Assembly (NCBI GenBank): GCA_002812745.2
Contig: NCSJ02000245.1
Location: 1-64,000, forward strand
DNA length: 64,000 nucleotides
Direction: 5' to 3'
Origin: Scytalidium lignicola
Taxonomy: Eukaryota > Ascomycota > Leotiomycetes
Part shown: one piece after another, positions 60,951 to 64,000 of the stretch
Numbering within the stretch: the first letter of the stretch is position 1
How the letters are laid out: every line of letters starts with the position of its first letter
Made by a program: the position numbers and the translations under genes
Notes under the pieces: generated by a model
Seen by the model: the letters and a program-made list of their open reading frames with translations, nothing else
The model's database searches: none
What the model was told of the DNA's origin: nothing

Positions 60951-62105
60951 GGGTGTAGAAAACCAAGTTCAGCAGGGGTATAATATAATTAATCTAGTGT
61001 GCTGTGAACATGCTATGTATATGCTAATACTTAATATTGTATTTTCTTATCTTTTAAATTTAAATTCAGTTTTGTAGTATATACTTTGTATATACATAAA
61101 ATAACTTCAATTTATCAGAAATTACAATTTGTTTGTTTATTTATTAACATGTTTGATTATTATAATATATGCATAATTAAAGTTTTATACAAGATATTTC
61201 ACTTTTCTTCTCTTTTAACTTTTTTTCTCTTTACAACAACTCTTCNTTTTTTCCTTATTAATATTACTTATACTAATTGTATATTCTGTATATACAATTC
61301 TTATGTATTAATTATATAATAAGTAAAAGTTATATGTTAACAGTTTTATAACAAATACTTTAACATAATAAAGTAATAAGTCATAAAATTAATTAATTTT
61401 TAACTTTAAAACTTTATAAAATAATTTTATAACTTATAAAATTAAACTTTTATAAAAACTAAGTTATTTTATAAGCTTTAAAGGTAATTATATATAAAAA
61501 TCCTAATTTAACAAAGTAATAAACTATATATATACTTATAAAATGTTTTATAAGTATAAACTTATATCTTTATACTTTATAATAATAATACAAAGAATAA
61601 TATATTAATTAATATGTTAAATAATAAGTGTTAATTTACTTATAACACATAATACAGTACATAATATATATAATATATTATTATACTATTTTATGATTAT
61701 TATACGATTAAGAGTAAGAAAACAAAGTTATAAAAACTTTGCTTATTTTTATTACTTAATCAGGACTAGCTTACAAGGGCATATAAATATCATGTATACA
61801 TAATTACTATTCTACTAATACTAAAATTCATAAAGTTTTCCTAATTGTATATTAATTACCTAATTAAGAATAACTCTAAATCCCTCCTTTATAAAATATT
61901 CTATTCTACTATTTACACTATAACATTTTACTCATTTTACTACTTCTAATTATACTTTATTAATATTCAATAATTATTTCAAAACATTTAATAACTTTTC
62001 TTTAATTATAAAATTAACTAGATTTATAATTCTTTTAATCTATCATACTTCAACAATCTAATGTTGTTCATATGCTTAGCAAAGGCATATCATGTTAATT
62101 ATAAT
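60951..62105. other. AT-rich RIP-type DNA
   Basis: Very AT-rich, stop-laden sequence without a credible gene; mirror of the block at the left end of the window. Confidence 0.7.
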
Positions 62106-62528
62106 GTAATTCCCGGTTTACCAGGACACCCGGTCTACCGAGACACTGAAATTTACTGCAAAATCAACGAAAACTGCACATCAATAGCTTAACAAATATA
62201 AATTTATATTTAACCAAACTTTAAAATCAATTTATTTATTTGATAATTAATAAGTATACAAATTTTGACATGTTTAGCATATATCGTTTATGCTATATAA
62301 TAAAATAACCTTGTGCTGAAGGTTTAAAATCTAATCTAACCATATTATAAGCGCTTAAACAAAAAATTGACTGGATATTTGAAATTAGATTAAAGTAATT
62401 AGCTATTTTGCTAAGAATTATTTTTTTAAACTGTGTAGTTGTTGAGGTTTTAAAGACTGAATTTTCTCGATTTTGCAGTAAATTTCAGTGTCTCAGTAGA
62501 CCAGGTGTCCTGGTGGACTAGGAATTAC
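62106..62528. mobile_element. MITE-like element with ~60-bp terminal inverted repeats
   Basis: GTAATTCCCGGTTTACCAGG...CACTGAAATTTACTGCAAAATC (62106-~62165) is repeated inverted at ~62468-62528. Differences between arms are mostly C/T or G/A, as expected after RIP. The ~300-bp interior is AT-rich and non-coding. Size and structure suggest a non-autonomous element; target-site duplications are unclear. Confidence 0.6.
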
Positions 62529-62999
62529 GTTAAGTTACTTTTCTTATGTAATTCCTAACTTAACAAAGTAATTATATAATAACCTTAAATCTATACATAT
62601 AACTAGTAAAAGGTTAATTTTAAGGATTCCTTTGATAATTAACTTGATTATAGCCTTTATATCAAATTGTTATGGATTTGACCAAATAAGCTAGTTGGTA
62701 TAGGCTTGAGGCTCAGTACATAGTAAGTGTGCATAAAGAACCTAATAATTAGGAGGTTACATAATTAAGATTATTAGATCAAAGTAATTTGATAATCCAA
62801 GAACTTAGATTGAAGGATCAAGGTAATCTAATGATCTAATTGTATTTTATTATTTATATAAGCATACTGAAGAAACATAAGAGTAAACTCCTTATGTTTA
62901 ACCTAAATACATTATTAAATCTTACCTTAAACTTAGTTGTCTGCTTAAGTATCTTTTGTTTCTACTATCCTTGAACATTTACCTTACCTTAACTATCTA
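62529..62999. other. AT-rich RIP-type DNA
   Basis: AT-rich sequence between the MITE-like element and the retrotransposon remnant; could include its LTR or leader, but no boundary is recognisable. Confidence 0.5.
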
Positions 63000-64000
63000 A
63001 TAACCTGGATAGTGTAGTTTTATAACATTTTGAACATTATTTATCTTGATAAATCAGGATTTAAAAACAAATATATTAATAGATAACAATAACAAACAAT
63101 AACTTGAAGAAGGTTTTGAGGAAAGCTCTGAAGAAGAATCTGAAGAGGAATTTGAAGAAGATTAAGATAAGGACTAAACTATTAAGGAAATTAACATCTA
63201 AGAAAGAGTATTAAAGGAAGTTATTATACTATTAAAGCAACTTACTAAATTAATAAAAGGATTAATTATTAAAGAATTGTTAAGAGTTATAAAAAAGAAA
63301 CTAACATCTTTATTACTTGTATTTAAACCAAAACTAGTCTTAATATTAAGAACTTTAAGTATAGACCTTAATCTAGACTTTAAATTAGAAAACAACATCA
63401 AACAAATTCTAATAACAACTCTTAAAGAAGTCAAGATCACTAGATTAAACTTATTTTATAAAGATTAAAAGAAGTTGAAAGCATATCTTGTACAAATAAG
63501 AACTTATTTAATGTTAAACAACTAACTATTACTTAAAAACATACATAAGGTTTTACAAGTATCAACATACTTAAGAGGAATAACCAAAACTTAATTTTAA
63601 CCTTTTAAGGATAAATAATTCATAACAAATAAAGAAATAAAGAAGTAAAAAGTAATTAATATCATTACAAGTTAAGTCAACTACATAAGAGAGCTTAAAC
63701 ACTTGTATAAAGATGTTAACGAAAAAAANGAATGTTAAAAGACAATTAACTCATCTTAAACAAACTAAGAGCCTTAGTAAATATACAATACTTTATTGTC
63801 AATATATAATGTTAGTTAACTAAAGAAAGGAAGTATATATACACTAGTTTAAGACTAGTTTAAAAGACTCTATCAAAGAAGAATTATACTGATAACTTAT
63901 GGTTATTACATTTAACAACCTTGTTAACTTATCCATCAAAATTGGAAATAAGTAATATAAGATAATCTTAGATAAAAAANGGAGGATTCTACTTTAACAG
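63000..64000 (+). mobile_element. RIP-degraded LTR-retrotransposon gag region
   Basis: Conceptual translation with stops ignored shows a gag-like order: a Glu-rich stretch (EEGFEESSEEESEEEF) near 63110, LKAYLVQIRTYLMLN near 63478, STYLRG near 63560, then LTHLKQTKSLSKYTILY near 63750 and SLKDSIKEELY with ITFNNLVNLSIKIGN near 63860-63940. This matches fungal Ty3/gypsy-type Gag proteins. Many TAA/TAG stops sit where CAA/CAG/TGG are expected. The element continues past the window end. No LTR was identified. Confidence 0.65.

Noticed and set aside
61086..61319. 77-codon hydrophobic ORF in the right AT block
   Set aside because: Low-complexity AT-rich DNA generates such frames; contains an N and no recognisable motif.
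1..64000. tRNA, rRNA genes or CRISPR arrays
   Set aside because: No cloverleaf or rRNA-like segment was seen, and CRISPR arrays are not expected in a fungal nuclear genome; a covariance-model tRNA search would be needed to exclude tRNAs fully.

Overview
The window is nuclear DNA of a filamentous ascomycete (Pezizomycotina). The evidence is short spliceosomal introns (about 45-140 bp, GTNNGT donors, CTAAC/CTAAT branch sites), protein families such as HET-ankyrin, Chs5, a Dbf2-type kinase and BIM1-like copper proteins, and two AT-rich blocks carrying the C-to-T / G-to-A signature of repeat-induced point mutation (RIP). A leotiomycete with AT-rich isochores would fit, but species cannot be read from the sequence. 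Many single Ns sit next to A/T homopolymers, so some small frameshifts may be assembly errors.

Layout. Positions 1-5850 are an AT-rich RIP block. It contains a large inverted duplication whose right arm (about 4531-5850) is intact and carries a small secreted-protein gene, while the left arm (about 1800-3132) is a RIP-destroyed copy of it. A second, N-riddled secreted-protein ORF lies between the arms. From 6.4 to 21.4 kb come ordinary housekeeping genes: smc5, peroxisomal malate synthase, a Dbf2/Sid2-type kinase and a Pho80/PCL-type cyclin. A gene-free stretch of about 7.1 kb follows (21.4-28.5 kb). Then come a HET-domain/ankyrin gene with exact 102-bp repeats and an MFS drug:H+ antiporter. 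Next is an apparent copper-uptake group (35-41 kb): a BIM1-like GPI protein, a Ctr copper transporter and a divergently transcribed ferric/cupric reductase. From 42.9 to 55.6 kb lie a Golgi GT8-like glycosyltransferase, a SET protein with a signal peptide, sec17 (alpha-SNAP), a mitochondrial GatC-like subunit, a DUF726 lipase-like protein, chs5, an unrecognised 189-residue protein and eIF1A.

The right edge (56-64 kb) is rearranged. A pogo/Fot1-type transposase with RIP-type stop codons reads in one uninterrupted frame into the C-terminal half of a Las17/WASP gene (polyproline, WH2, acidic tail). On its other side is a GH89 alpha-N-acetylglucosaminidase without its normal C-terminal third. Beyond 60.95 kb the sequence is AT-rich again and holds a MITE-like inverted-repeat element and a RIP-degraded LTR-retrotransposon gag. 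The window is therefore a complete gene island of about 55 kb between two RIP-affected blocks. The most interesting parts are the asymmetric RIP duplication, the transposase-WASP frame fusion and the copper cluster.
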